A DNA stretch of 64,000 nt from Auritidibacter ignavus (GTDB lineage Bacteria > Actinomycetota > Actinomycetes > Actinomycetales > Micrococcaceae): the NCBI RefSeq assembly GCF_003703835.1, contig NZ_RDQR01000006.1, positions 1 to 64,000 on the forward strand. The letters run 5' to 3'. Below are positions 1-8,085 of this stretch, piece by piece; positions within the stretch are counted from its first letter, which is position 1; every line of letters begins with the position of its first letter. Position numbers and translations under genes: made by a program. The notes beneath the pieces were generated by a model. That model worked only from the letters and a program-made list of their open reading frames with translations, did no database searches and was not told where the DNA came from.

Positions 1-206
1 AGGCACGTCGAGGTCTTTCAGATGGCTTGTGTAGGAACTTCCATCATCGGAAGGCCTCGACCTCTATCCAGCTATCGACGCGCCACTTCCCCGAGACCCC
101 CGTCTACACCCTCGATTGTGAAGAGCCACAAAACCCAGGACGGTTCAGTGTTTTCGGACAACCCGACCACACCCTTTCCTTCAACTCATCAAGAGACCGG
201 GCAAAA

Positions 207-268
207 CGGGCGCGTACCACTAAAAAACGGGCGCGTACCACTAAAAAACGGGCGCGTACCACTAAAAA
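207..268. repeat. three tandem copies of a 21-bp unit
   Basis: The unit CGGGCGCGTACCACTAAAAA(A) is repeated three times without interruption, with a period of exactly 21 bp. It lies just beyond the terminator of the first immunity gene. A single diverged copy (CGCGTACCACTAAAAA) sits at the same place beyond the second immunity gene, near 20781-20796. No function is evident. Confidence 0.9.
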
Positions 269-295
269 CCCGGACACCACACCAGCAACCGGGCA

Positions 296-330
296 CAACA
301 AAACCCCGCACCACAAACGGGTACGGGGCA
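296..330 (-). terminator. Rho-independent terminator of the first immunity gene
   Basis: On the minus strand the arms CCCCGTACC and GGTGCGGGG pair with one G-U and are followed by TTTTGTTG. It lies 14 bp past the stop codon of the immunity gene at 344. The same hairpin recurs after the second immunity gene. Confidence 0.7.
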
Positions 331-343
331 GTGAAAAGTAGAT

Positions 344-625
344 CTATGCCACTCGCTGATTCAACTCACGCAAACGCGAAATATCCTCGATGGCAATCTC
401 ATCATCCGGATCATCCTCATCAAACATCTGAGCAACCTCATCCAAGAGTTCCATCGGAACACGAACGTCTTCTTCTAAAGCCAAGGTCAGACAAAAGCCA
501 ACAGCTAGAGGAATTTCCCTATGTTCTGACAAACTCAGCGCAATTTCCATAGTCGTGTCTTGATCCCCCACCACGGGAAGAAGGATATCCCTCAATGAAG
601 AGAAAATCTCAAAATAGGACCTCAT
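344..625 (-). CDS. putative immunity protein, copy 1 (93 aa)
   Basis: A 93-residue acidic protein that follows the EndoU-like gene at 635-1039 by 9 bp and is homologous along its length to the 94-residue protein at 20876-21160. Shared features are the SLSEHRE/NASQHRE block, a CL-hydrophobic-VEE/LEED stretch, a MFDE(E/D)(E/D)P acidic run and a C-terminal SLLRELN/SRLRELN motif. I do not recognise a named family. The repeated pairing with an EndoU-like toxin domain, the small size and the acidity point to a cognate antitoxin or immunity protein. That role is inferred from context only. Confidence 0.6.
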   Translation of the reverse strand: MRSYFEIFSSLRDILLPVVGDQDTTMEIALSLSEHREIPLAVGFCLTLALEEDVRVPMELLDEVAQMFDEDDPDDEIAIEDISRLRELNQRVA

Positions 626-634
626 ATATCAATC

Positions 635-1039
635 TTACTCTGGGTGTGCCGTAGAAATGAATCTCATGCCATTCTTGCGCCGACTCGTCACAACTCGCAC
701 AACAACACCGTCGACAGACTTCCTATGTAACGTACGATGACCACGCACAAGCGCTTCACCATGATCTAGCACCTCTTCAATCGCGCCTGCAATATCGTCT
801 CTTGACCAGTCTTCAGGGAACTCAGTGCGAGGCACACCTCGTTCCTTCTCAAAAATCCACCCAAATCCTGGATAGTGGCCGCCCTTGCCCTTCGGCGCTT
901 CCGAAAAACTTTTATTATCTCGTTCTCCGTAGAGGATGTGGTTCCATTGCTTCGAATCAAGGGGCTCAAATCCTTCAGGCTGGAGTTTTGGCGGGTTTTC
1001 CGGATTCCTAGGTGTAGTTCCCCGGGAGGTTGTGAACAC
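635..1039 (-). CDS. EndoU-like nuclease toxin domain, N-terminally truncated (134 aa)
   Basis: Resembles the bacterial EndoU RNase domain used as the C-terminal toxin of polymorphic toxin systems. The motif pattern is NHILYGE (His34), GGHYPGFG (His55), TEFPEDWS and a terminal STAHP, where Thr130 would be the hydroxyl residue. The family usually has Tyr where His132 stands. The paralogue at 21170-21694 matches from PRNP onward. Upstream of that point the reading frame enters IS3-derived DNA, so the natural N-terminus is lost; GTG at 1039 is only the first available start. Function and expression are uncertain. Confidence 0.6.
   Translation of the reverse strand: MFTTSRGTTPRNPENPPKLQPEGFEPLDSKQWNHILYGERDNKSFSEAPKGKGGHYPGFGWIFEKERGVPRTEFPEDWSRDDIAGAIEEVLDHGEALVRGHRTLHRKSVDGVVVRVVTSRRKNGMRFISTAHPE
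921..1012. repeat. 92-bp segment nearly identical to 21474-21565
   Basis: This part of the EndoU-like gene matches 21474-21565 with only a few differences over 92 bp, in the same orientation. The rest of the two genes is more diverged. Together they form distant direct repeats about 20.5 kb apart. Confidence 0.85.
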
Positions 1040-1059
1040 TCGCGGGGAATTACAGCTAG

Positions 1060-1292
1060 CCTGCCATAATCGGTCGGACTCAGCGACGGCTGCGGCGCTG
1101 GATTGGCCTTCCGGTGCTTGTGCACCCAGTTACCCAAAGCGCCGGGATTGATCTCCAACTCCCTAGCGACCTGGGCCATCGAACGGTCAGACTGCAAAAC
1201 CAACTGCACCGCCTCGGCCCTAAACTACGGACAGAACTGCCGCCTCCAACTAGCTAACATGATCTCGATCCTCTCATCTCAAAAAACTGTCC
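1060..1292 (-). pseudogene. IS3-family transposase OrfA remnant with IS end
   Basis: Translation from ATG at 1260 gives MLASWRRQFCP, an in-frame TAG at 1225-1227, then FRAEAVQLVLQSDRSMAQVA and GNWVHKHRKAN, the N-terminal helix-turn-helix of IS3-type OrfA proteins. The frame then fuses to DNA belonging to the EndoU module near 1060, so most of orfA and all of orfB are missing. The sequence CTCATCTCAAAAAACTGTCC at 1273-1292 looks like the element's terminal inverted repeat. Confidence 0.75.
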
Positions 1293-1516
1293 AAGAACCT
1301 AGATACACCCCAGATCGCGTGCTCCCGGTGACGGGTGTGGGCCTCCGCGCGTCGGCGCAGAATCCGGTCCAGGGCCCGCACCCCTCCGAGGGTGTCGGAG
1401 ATGACGACATACAACTGGTCCGGATCTCTGACCGCCATGGTCGCGTCCGCAAGATCTCGCAAGGCAGTGTTGGCAACTTCTGCGCTCTCGGCAGGATGGG
1501 CAGGCGTAGGCATCAC
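1293..1516 (-). pseudogene. 5' part of a hypothetical conjugative-element gene, cut by the IS end
   Basis: Starts at GTG 1516 or ATG 1513 with a plausible ribosome site (GAAGG) on the minus strand. It encodes an Ala/Arg-rich helical peptide containing MPTPAHPAESAEVANTALRD. The frame runs into the IS3 end at about 1292, so the native C-terminus is missing. It follows the SCO6880-like fragment by about 50 bp, suggesting it belonged to the same element. I do not recognise a family. Confidence 0.4.
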
Positions 1517-1564
1517 GGCACCTTCTTTCGTCTCCGGTGATGCCCCTCAGGTACACCCGACTCG

Positions 1565-2449
1565 TCAGACCTGTCGGCACAGTGGCAGAGCGGCGGTGAA
1601 CGCCTTCGCTTGCTGTCCGACTAGCTTGCGGGTCTCACAGGAGGACTGGATCGCGGCCTTGGTGATCGCCGAGACCGCCGCATCGAGATCCTCAAGCGTG
1701 TCAGCGGTCACGGAGACGGGACCGCTGTAGCGCAACACCCCGTGCCCGGCGGTGAGGTCGGTCTGCTGCTCCTGGTACTCCGCGTTCTGGGAGGCGTCCT
1801 CGATCTGCCCGATCCGGGCCCGCTGGGCGTCGTCCGAGACGTATTCCACCTTCTTCTTGCGGATATCGCGGGCGGCCTGATCGGTGCGCATCGGCGTGAC
1901 GATGAGGGAGAACGACCGCAGCACTCCCGTCGACAGCAACACCGGGGCGAGGAAGCCTGGGTGGACGAGAGACCTGGGCCATTCCGAAACCCATAGCACC
2001 GCGTGATAGGCGGAGTCCGTGCGCAGATGCCCCCAGGCCTCGTTCACGGCGACCAGTCCGGCCGTGGCCAGTTCCTGGCCCAGGTCGCCATGACGGTCCA
2101 GGGTCGAGGCGATCGCGGGATCGTAGGCGGAGCGGAGGATGACGGCGATCTGTCCGGTGCTCAGCCATTCGGTGAATGACAGGTCCGCGGCCCGCAGTGC
2201 CGAGGTCATTGTTCTCATCTCCTGTCGCAGCACATTCGCCCACCCCGGAGTCCGCCACCACTCCTCGATCTGATTCAGATCGGTTGTCGCGTCGTGGAAG
2301 CCTTGCGGCGTGATCGGGTGTTTCCCGTTCGGAGCGCACACGAACACCAGCACGCCCATGCGGGCGAACTCGCGCGCGGCAGCAGGAATCGATCCCGATG
2401 CCCCCACGTTCTGGAGCGCTCTCGACACGGCGTTGCGTTTGGACCTCAT
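1565..2449 (-). pseudogene. chimera: prim-pol N-terminal fragment joined to SCO6880-like conjugation protein
   Basis: The first ~65 residues (REFARMGVLVFVCAPNGKHP, then GFHDATTD and EEWW) are the start of the bifunctional primase/polymerase domain found in actinobacterial plasmids and integrative elements. The frame then changes to sequence typical of the C-terminal half of SCO6880-family conjugal-transfer proteins: LRAADLSFTEWLSTGQIAV, RSAYDP, YHAVLWVSEWPR, and a final GQQAKAFTAALPLCR. Neither protein is complete and no family joins these parts. I read it as a deletion fusion and a remnant of an AICE-type element. Further in-frame sequence upstream to 2653 has no recognisable content. Confidence 0.65.
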
Positions 2450-2752
2450 GAGCGTGAGCTCGATCCGGGTGCCAGCACCGGTGATTGGGAGCGTGCCAGG
2501 GCACGCTCGGGCACTGCCGGATGGTCCGCGCGTAGTTCCGTGTTCGCACCGTGTGGTCTCCTCCCGACTGGTCACCTGTGAGGTGAGCCAGGGCGCCCAA
2601 CGGTCGAGACGGTCAGTGGATGAGGAGGTTGGCCGCCAAGTCCGTCGGAGCACCTGGTGTATACACCGGCATAGTCGTAAAACAAGGAACCATGTGCCGT
2701 ATGGTGCGAATGATCCGAATATTCGGACCGAGATCCGTCAGATCAGAACCAG

Positions 2753-3685
2753 TCAGAAGGCTTGTTGCTCGGTGCGCTTGAGTGCACGGTAGCGGCTTGG
2801 GCTCATGCCCATGATCTGGCGGAAGAGACGTGCCGCATGTCCTCGACTCGCCCATCCAACTTGTCGGAGTATGCTGTGGATCGCATCATCTGTATCTCGG
2901 AACAAGCGAGCCATCTTTTCGACACGCAACATCGTCGGCCACGCGTGCGGGGTCTTGCCGAACGCCGCCACAAATACTTGGCTGAATCGCGAAGCCGACA
3001 GGGGTGTGGCTGACGCGAGTTCTGCACAGGTCCACGAGTGCGCAAGATTCTGCCTCATCAGGTCCGCGGCTTGTAGTGCTTCTGCTCGAACTGCAGAGAA
3101 TTTTCTATGCCGTGGTCGGGTCGGCAACGTGCTTGCGCGCTACCCGGGCGAGATCCGCACTGGAGTAACTTGCACGAACAGCACGACGACATCAAGGATC
3201 GAGAACCACAGTACTTGCATTCGGTGAGCGTGGAGACTAAGTCCGTGTGGGTCCAGACTCAGTTTCACAATTTCATCTACCCAGGGCATCAGTAGCCCAA
3301 CCCGCCCCTCGCCGAGGTGGCGAACCTGAGCGGGATCGGCGTAGATGATATCCGCGAAATCTTGCGTATCTAATCGGTCTCGAATGACGTTGACGTACTG
3401 CCAGTAAAGCTGGTGGGGTGCATAGTCTGGGTCAATATAGACGGTGCTCGTTAGGATTTGTGGCTCAGGGTCGGATCCGCAAAAGACCCCTGCTCCCAGC
3501 AAGACAACATCACCGGCATTAACAGCCCGCCGATTGGAGTTCACGGTGAGGAAAGCTGATCCATCACAGATAACGATAAGTTTGGTGCAATCATATGCTG
3601 TCGGACCTATCGGCCTATGGAGGGTTTTCGTTCTCGCAAGTATTGGCGCGAACTCGAAGTCGGGAAGGGGTGTGTGAATGTTCAA
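2753..3685 (-). pseudogene. AraC-family transcriptional regulator interrupted by an in-frame TAG
   Basis: The segment 3685-3143 encodes a cupin-like effector domain of AraC regulators (DCTKLIVICDGSAFLTV, AGDVVLLGAG). The segment 3127-2753 encodes the C-terminal double helix-turn-helix (SASRFSQVFVAAFGKTPHAW, then RLFRQIMGMSPSRYRALKR). Both lie in the same frame, separated only by a TAG at 3140-3142, after ISPG. A single C-to-T change (CAG to TAG) would explain it. The whole would be about 310 residues, the usual length. Either the gene is dead or two separate domains are made, the second from TTG at 3127. No neighbouring target is obvious. Confidence 0.75.
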
Positions 3686-4035
3686 TATGTTGATGGATTC
3701 TTGCTCTCCCTCCCAGGCTGCGGGAGCTTCATCGCCTATTCATTTGGGCGTGGGTAGTGCAGAGAAAATTAGGCTGACGGATCTTCGTGCAGTGTTGGAA
3801 CAGCTAGGTAACCATTGCTGCCATTGCGACCGTTGGCCTCAGGCGGACACCGCCCGCTGAGCACATGGAGTACACGTCGGCTGGAGCGAAACCTGCGCGG
3901 ACGAACAGAGCTACGCAAATGCAGGTCTGCAATCGTGGCAAGCTGACAACAGTGAATCCGGGTTCTCAAAAAACGGTCGACTATCATTCGATACCCAATT
4001 AGAGCGATGAGCCCCTCCCTTCTTATTGTGGCCAA
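3686..4035. other. intergenic stretch, no supported gene
   Basis: About 350 bp between the AraC regulator and the deacetylase-family gene. Open frames here have no recognisable content or ribosome sites. It would carry the AraC promoter and the 3' end of the long minus-strand operon, but I see no clear hairpin terminator. Confidence 0.5.
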
Positions 4036-4923
4036 TCACTTTTGAACGCGGGGGAATCGCTGTTTAAAGTCTGTCGCGACGTCCTTCATGAACATAAACT
4101 CGACACCGTCGTGCTCTGACATATGCTCGATGAACCGCTCGAGCATCAATAGATTCTGTGGGCGACCGCTTACATCGGGATGGATCGTCATCGGAAAGAC
4201 TGCGTAGTCCATTTCGCGATAGACCCAGTCGAACTGGTCCCTCCACAGCGACTCGAGCGCTCGGGGAGTTACGTATCCGTGGCTGTTCGCGCTTCCTTTG
4301 ACGAACATCATTGGCGGCTGGTCATCGAGATACCAGCTTGCTGGAATCTCGATGAGGTCTGTCTCTGTCCCGCGTTCCAGAGGCTTCATCCACTCCTTGG
4401 CCGAAGCCGCATCGAAGTTGATCGGTGTCCACTCGTCGCCGGCGCGCACATAGTAAGGAGTGTGATCGTCGTGCATGAGTGAGTGGTCGTACAGGAATCC
4501 ACGCTCGTGCAGGATTTCGTTAGTGACTCTCGAGAACTCCCACCACGGGGCTACGTATCCCACCGGTCGCCCACCCATGCGCGACTCAAACAACTCCAGG
4601 CAGTAGTCGACCACCTCCGTTTCTTGCTCCCTCGTCATCGACAGTGGATTCTCATGGCTGTACCCGTGCATACCTACTTCGTGTCCAGCCGCAAGCGTCC
4701 TCTCAAACTGCTCAGGGAACGTCTCAATCGAATGCCCCGGCCAGAACCATGTCACTGGAATCTCGCGGTTCTGTGCCAGCTTGAGCAGCCGAGGAACCCC
4801 GACTTCACCCGCGAACATTCCACGCGAGATATCGCTAGGTGAGTCCTGCCCACCATACGAGCCAAGCCACCCGGCGACGGCGTCAACGTCAATACCGATA
4901 GACACCATGATCTTCTTAGACAC
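4036..4923 (-). CDS. polysaccharide deacetylase / cyclic imide hydrolase family enzyme (295 aa)
   Basis: NodB-homology metal-dependent hydrolase of the PuuE/HpPgdA subgroup, which includes peptidoglycan deacetylase-like proteins and cyclic imide hydrolases of similar length (~293-297 aa). Visible motifs are the IDVDA metal-site Asp near residue 13, [22 protein letters not shown] (metal His residues near 87 and 91), YVAPWWEFS and a late [11 protein letters not shown]. There is no signal peptide, so a cytoplasmic amide or imide substrate is as likely as cell-wall glycan. GTG at 4923 is preceded by AGGAGG. It is the last gene of the operon starting near 8.0 kb, 60 bp after the MFS gene, which suggests processing of, or resistance to, the cluster product. 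Confidence 0.75.
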   Translation of the reverse strand: MSKKIMVSIGIDVDAVAGWLGSYGGQDSPSDISRGMFAGEVGVPRLLKLAQNREIPVTWFWPGHSIETFPEQFERTLAAGHEVGMHGYSHENPLSMTREQETEVVDYCLELFESRMGGRPVGYVAPWWEFSRVTNEILHERGFLYDHSLMHDDHTPYYVRAGDEWTPINFDAASAKEWMKPLERGTETDLIEIPASWYLDDQPPMMFVKGSANSHGYVTPRALESLWRDQFDWVYREMDYAVFPMTIHPDVSGRPQNLLMLERFIEHMSEHDGVEFMFMKDVATDFKQRFPRVQK

Positions 4924-4983
4924 TTTGAGTTCCTCCTTGAATGATCTTGATTGCTCGTTCGGAAAGGTGATGTTAAAAGTGAC

Positions 4984-6066
4984 CTAGCCTTGAGAGAAGG
5001 CCCATCCAGCAGCGAGTGCACCGATACCTAAGCCAGCGTCGAAGGCGATGTTCCATCCTGCACTGGCCATCTCCGTATTTCTGGACGTGCGGGCGCGTCG
5101 CATCATGGCGGTCAGCGCTGCCGTCTGACCTACCCCAGACGTAAATCCGATGACTGCAACGGCTAGGAGTATGCCCAGACGAGAGAGAACGACAGAGAAG
5201 ACCATCGTTGATAAGGCAAGGATTCCGGCTGCTGTCACAAGGATGGCAAGCGGCGGATATCGATCAGATAGGCGGCCTCCCACCAGGCGACCCAGCGCCA
5301 AGCACACTTGGACCATCAACGCAGCCAGAACCGGTAGCCACGTACCCTCTGTGTCGCCGACTGAGGACAGAACGGCGGCGTAGAGACTCACGGCGAAAAG
5401 GTGACCCACCAGGCTGGTGATGACAATAGTGGCGGTAGAAAAAGTCCGCGAGCGTTTCAGAGAATCAGGCGCGGCGAGCTCCACCGACGGGCTGCCCAGC
5501 TGTAGATTAGAACGGTTGTCGGTGGGCGATTTCGCCTGCCCTGCCGGGACCAATGCGCTCAGCGCGAAGGCACTCCCGACGAGCGCTACGGCCAATTGCC
5601 CTCCTAGCTCGGCAGCATAGAGGCCTATCGGGGCTCCGAGCGCTCCGCCCACCGCTGAGCCAAAGCCATAGGTGCCGAGGGCGCGGCCGGTTTGGTCAGA
5701 TGCTGCCTGCTCTTTGACCCAAACGGTACTCATCACCACGAAGACGCCGAAGCCAAGGCCGAGAAGTAGTGATCCTGGCCACTGGTTCATCAAGGGGAGG
5801 ATCGCACTGCCCAAGCCCATAGCCGCCAGTGCCAGCATGACGGCAACGCGGCGATTCCTGACCCATCTCCGCCCAATGATAAGAAGCGGCTGGACGGCAA
5901 CGACGACGAGCATCACTATGCCTACTCGTGCTCCAGATGAGATGCCTGACTCGTTTAGAGCGCTTGATGCTGTGGTGTAGAAGGTATAGAACGCGGCGAA
6001 ACCACCACAGCCCGCAACCGCTATTCGACCTACGATGCCGTAGGAGCTGGGCCGCGCTGAGGTCAC
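4984..6066 (-). CDS. MFS transporter (360 aa)
   Basis: Major-facilitator permease with about eleven strongly hydrophobic segments. The first half contains the loop GRRWVRNRRVAV and the second half the sequence GGRLSDRYPP, which resembles the conserved MFS loop GxLxDRxGxR. It starts with GTG at 6066, overlapping the stop of the SMR gene (GTGA). At 360 residues it is somewhat shorter than the usual 390-420, ending abruptly after GWAFSQG, so the last helix may be missing. Substrate unknown. Its place behind the SMR pair in the putative tailoring/export operon suggests efflux of the product or an analogue. Confidence 0.8.
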   Translation of the reverse strand: MTSARPSSYGIVGRIAVAGCGGFAAFYTFYTTASSALNESGISSGARVGIVMLVVVAVQPLLIIGRRWVRNRRVAVMLALAAMGLGSAILPLMNQWPGSLLLGLGFGVFVVMSTVWVKEQAASDQTGRALGTYGFGSAVGGALGAPIGLYAAELGGQLAVALVGSAFALSALVPAGQAKSPTDNRSNLQLGSPSVELAAPDSLKRSRTFSTATIVITSLVGHLFAVSLYAAVLSSVGDTEGTWLPVLAALMVQVCLALGRLVGGRLSDRYPPLAILVTAAGILALSTMVFSVVLSRLGILLAVAVIGFTSGVGQTAALTAMMRRARTSRNTEMASAGWNIAFDAGLGIGALAAGWAFSQG

Positions 6067-6494
6067 TTGTGCAGTTCCGTAGCCGCTCTGGAGGTACTGT
6101 CTGACTTCGCCGAGAGCTTTGGACTGTCAGCGAGCTTGAGCCAAATGACACCGCCGATAATGACTGCGAGCCAGAACCCCTTGATTAGGGTGAGTGTCTC
6201 GTCGAAGAAGACTGGCCCCAGCAGGGCGGCGCCGACCGCGCCGATGCCGGCCCAGACAGCGTAGCCGATGCCGACATCGATTCTCTTCAGGGCTACGCTG
6301 AGGAAGAATAGAGTGAACAGGAAGAACACGATGGCCACGAGGGACCATGTGGGGTTTGTGAAACCATTGCTTCCGTTCACGCTCAGGGCGTATCCAACCT
6401 CGAATCCTCCGGCGAGGAGGAGGGCGAGCCAGGCGCCAGCCTTCTTCTCAATGTCTGTCGGAGTGGTGGTCTCATGATTGGCAGTGGTAGCCAT
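6063..6494 (-). CDS. SMR-family transporter subunit 2 (143 aa)
   Basis: Small multidrug resistance protein with four predicted helices after a ~20-residue polar N-terminus. Typical SMR features are AGGFEVGYAL (with the essential Glu of the first helix), FFLSVALKRIDVGIGYAVWA and GAVGAALLGPVFFDETLTL. An upstream ATG would add 25 residues, but AGAAAGG-type spacing (GAAAGG, 8 nt) supports ATG at 6494. It lies 40 bp after another SMR gene. Paired SMR genes usually form heterodimeric or antiparallel EmrE/SugE-like pumps in the cell membrane. The long N- and C-terminal tails are longer than in EmrE. Confidence 0.85.
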   Translation of the reverse strand: MATTANHETTTPTDIEKKAGAWLALLLAGGFEVGYALSVNGSNGFTNPTWSLVAIVFFLFTLFFLSVALKRIDVGIGYAVWAGIGAVGAALLGPVFFDETLTLIKGFWLAVIIGGVIWLKLADSPKLSAKSDSTSRAATELHK

Positions 6495-6534
6495 GAGAAT
6501 GATCCTTTCTGAAGGTGATAGTGCAGGCGTGGGA

Positions 6535-6855
6535 TTAAGCGGCGCCAGCAAGGTTGAGGCCGACAACACCGGCTATGACGGCGCCAATGCCCAGGAGCTT
6601 TTTCCAGGTTAGTTTCTGGGAGAGGAAGAGCGCGCCGAGGACGACGATGCCGACTCCTGCCAAGGAGGTCCACAGTGCGTAGCCGACGCCGACGTCGAAG
6701 GTCCGCAGGGCCAGGCTGAGGAAGAAGGTGGCTATGCCTCCGCTGACGAGGGTGGCGATACTCCACCAAAGCTTGGTGAAGCCCTGCGCCTTTCCGGCGG
6801 AGATGCCAACGGCGACTTCGAAGATGACGGCTATTCCGAGGTAGAGCCAGCTCAT
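6535..6855 (-). CDS. SMR-family transporter subunit 1 (106 aa)
   Basis: Complete four-helix SMR protein of standard length. The first helix contains IAVIFEVAVGISAGKAQGF with the membrane-embedded Glu, followed by ALRTFDVGVGYALWTSLAGV and LFLSQKLTWKK. It overlaps the stop of the upstream deaminase gene by 4 bp (ATGA), so translation is probably coupled, and it is followed by a second SMR gene. The pair probably exports a cationic or guanidine/amide-type small molecule across the membrane. The exact substrate cannot be read from sequence. Confidence 0.88.
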   Translation of the reverse strand: MSWLYLGIAVIFEVAVGISAGKAQGFTKLWWSIATLVSGGIATFFLSLALRTFDVGVGYALWTSLAGVGIVVLGALFLSQKLTWKKLLGIGAVIAGVVGLNLAGAA

Positions 6856-7382
6856 GATGGATGTCCTTTCAAAGGTGCATTCGAACGCTGGTCAGCGTCC
6901 ATTGTTGATCTGTGTGTGTGAAAGTAGCGAGCGAACGGTTCGTTGCCTCGTTCGGCCGGAAAGGAGTTGAAGACGGTGGACCGAAGCTCATCAGTAATGC
7001 CGAGCGAGAGGTAGCTGGTGCGGTAGTCGAAGCCCCATTCGGCGACGGCGTCGCGATCGACGGCGACGTATATGGCATCCACGCCTTGATCGATAGCGAA
7101 GCGATAACACAGTCCGCAGGGTTCGCCCGTGGCCACCAGCGTGGTGCCGGAGAGGTCGTCCCGGTCATCAGAGTTGAGCACTTCGCGCATAGCGACGATC
7201 TCGGCGTGGGCGGTCGGGTCACGGGTTTCCCTGACCCGGTTGACTCCAAAATCAGAGATGACGCCGCTGTTGTCGACGAGCACGCCAACGAAGGGCAGCC
7301 CTCCGGCCTCGACGTGCTCAACACCCACTACGACCGCCTCGTTCATGGCCTGAATGAGAACGTCCGGTGGGATGGTGCTCAT
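6852..7382 (-). CDS. zinc-dependent cytidine/guanine-deaminase-family protein (176 aa)
   Basis: Member of the CDA/tRNA-deaminase superfamily. The zinc site is visible as THAEIVAMRE (His59, catalytic Glu61) and GEPCGLCYRFA (Cys89, Cys92), and the length and layout resemble nucleoside- or guanine-deaminase-like proteins. It would hydrolyse an amino group from a heterocycle in the cytoplasm. It overlaps the FrnE-like gene upstream and the SMR gene downstream by 4 bp on each side, so it is part of a tightly coupled operon. Whether it acts on a nucleobase or on the cluster product is unknown. Confidence 0.85.
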   Translation of the reverse strand: MSTIPPDVLIQAMNEAVVVGVEHVEAGGLPFVGVLVDNSGVISDFGVNRVRETRDPTAHAEIVAMREVLNSDDRDDLSGTTLVATGEPCGLCYRFAIDQGVDAIYVAVDRDAVAEWGFDYRTSYLSLGITDELRSTVFNSFPAERGNEPFARYFHTHRSTMDADQRSNAPLKGHPS

Positions 7383-7999
7383 GATCGGGCCTCGGCGGCC
7401 GTCGCGCCCTCGGCCAGAGTGTCGACAGTCTTCTTTAGCCGCGCGCCGCTGGGTACCCCGCGCAGGAACTGGCCCTCGACCACGATGCCTGGCACAGAGG
7501 TGACGCCCACGGTGTTGACCGCATAGTTCTGATCGGCTTGCTGCCTGGCCCGTCGTTCCTCACTGTGCAGAGCCTGTTCGGCCTCCTCCCGATCGAGGCC
7601 GGCCGAGACTGCCACGTCAAGGATCACGGGATCCTTGCCGATGTCCCAGTCATCTTGGAAGAAGGCCTTGAACATCGCCTTGGAGTACTCCTCGGCTTTG
7701 CCCTGCTCCTGAGCCAGCTGCAGGACCATGAATGCCTTCTCCGTGCGCGGCTGGGGAGATACGGTCGGCAGGCTGATGGGAACATCAAGCCGTTCGGCCA
7801 TCGGGTAGACGGCGTCTCTCCAGATCCGTGGCAGGTAGTCGTCCTCCGGGCGCAGGGTGGGAACGGGATCCGGTCGCAGCTCGAACGGCCGGATGGTCAC
7901 TTCGACATCACGGTCCCGTTTGAGTTCCTCGATCGCTCCCTCAACGAGGAAGCAAAACGGGCAGACGTAATCGACGAAGACATCGATCTTCGTGGTCAT
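7379..7999 (-). CDS. DsbA/FrnE-like thioredoxin-fold protein (206 aa)
   Basis: Thioredoxin-fold protein of the FrnE/2-hydroxychromene-2-carboxylate isomerase group. A CPFC motif (Cys13, Cys16) sits just after the first strand (FVDYVCPFCFLVE), and a GVTSVPGIVV cis-Pro loop is present near the C-terminus. There is no signal peptide, so it acts in the cytoplasm as an oxidoreductase or isomerase. FrnE-type proteins occur in polyketide and other biosynthetic clusters. ATG at 7999 has GAAAGG 9 nt upstream; the earlier ATG at 8020 lacks a ribosome site. It is the first gene of the second operon and is preceded by the 19-bp motif at 8023-8041. Confidence 0.85.
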   Translation of the reverse strand: MTTKIDVFVDYVCPFCFLVEGAIEELKRDRDVEVTIRPFELRPDPVPTLRPEDDYLPRIWRDAVYPMAERLDVPISLPTVSPQPRTEKAFMVLQLAQEQGKAEEYSKAMFKAFFQDDWDIGKDPVILDVAVSAGLDREEAEQALHSEERRARQQADQNYAVNTVGVTSVPGIVVEGQFLRGVPSGARLKKTVDTLAEGATAAEARS

Positions 8000-8022
8000 A
8001 GTGCTGGTCCTTTCAATCATGT

Positions 8023-8041
8023 TACTGCATGTGCATGCATC
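8023..8041. promoter_or_regulatory. candidate operator of the MarR regulator, copy 1
   Basis: TACTGCATGTGCATGCATC, identical over 19 bp to 13349-13367. It contains the inverted repeat TGCATGTGCATGCA (imperfect). It lies between the divergent ends of the MarR gene and the FrnE-like gene, 24 bp upstream of the FrnE start. Confidence 0.6.
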
Positions 8042-8085
8042 TATATGGGTAAAAGGTGGCCCTTCTCGCTCGAGGGCGCCAAATG

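Noticed and set aside
104-341. Short frames encoding ARTTKKR or FLVVRAR repeats
   Set aside because: They are translations of the 21-bp tandem repeat (7 codons per unit) and have no start signal or family.
2449-2653. N-terminal extension of the prim-pol/SCO6880 chimera
   Set aside because: Low-complexity Arg/Ser/Thr sequence without homology. The recognisable part starts after ATG 2449.
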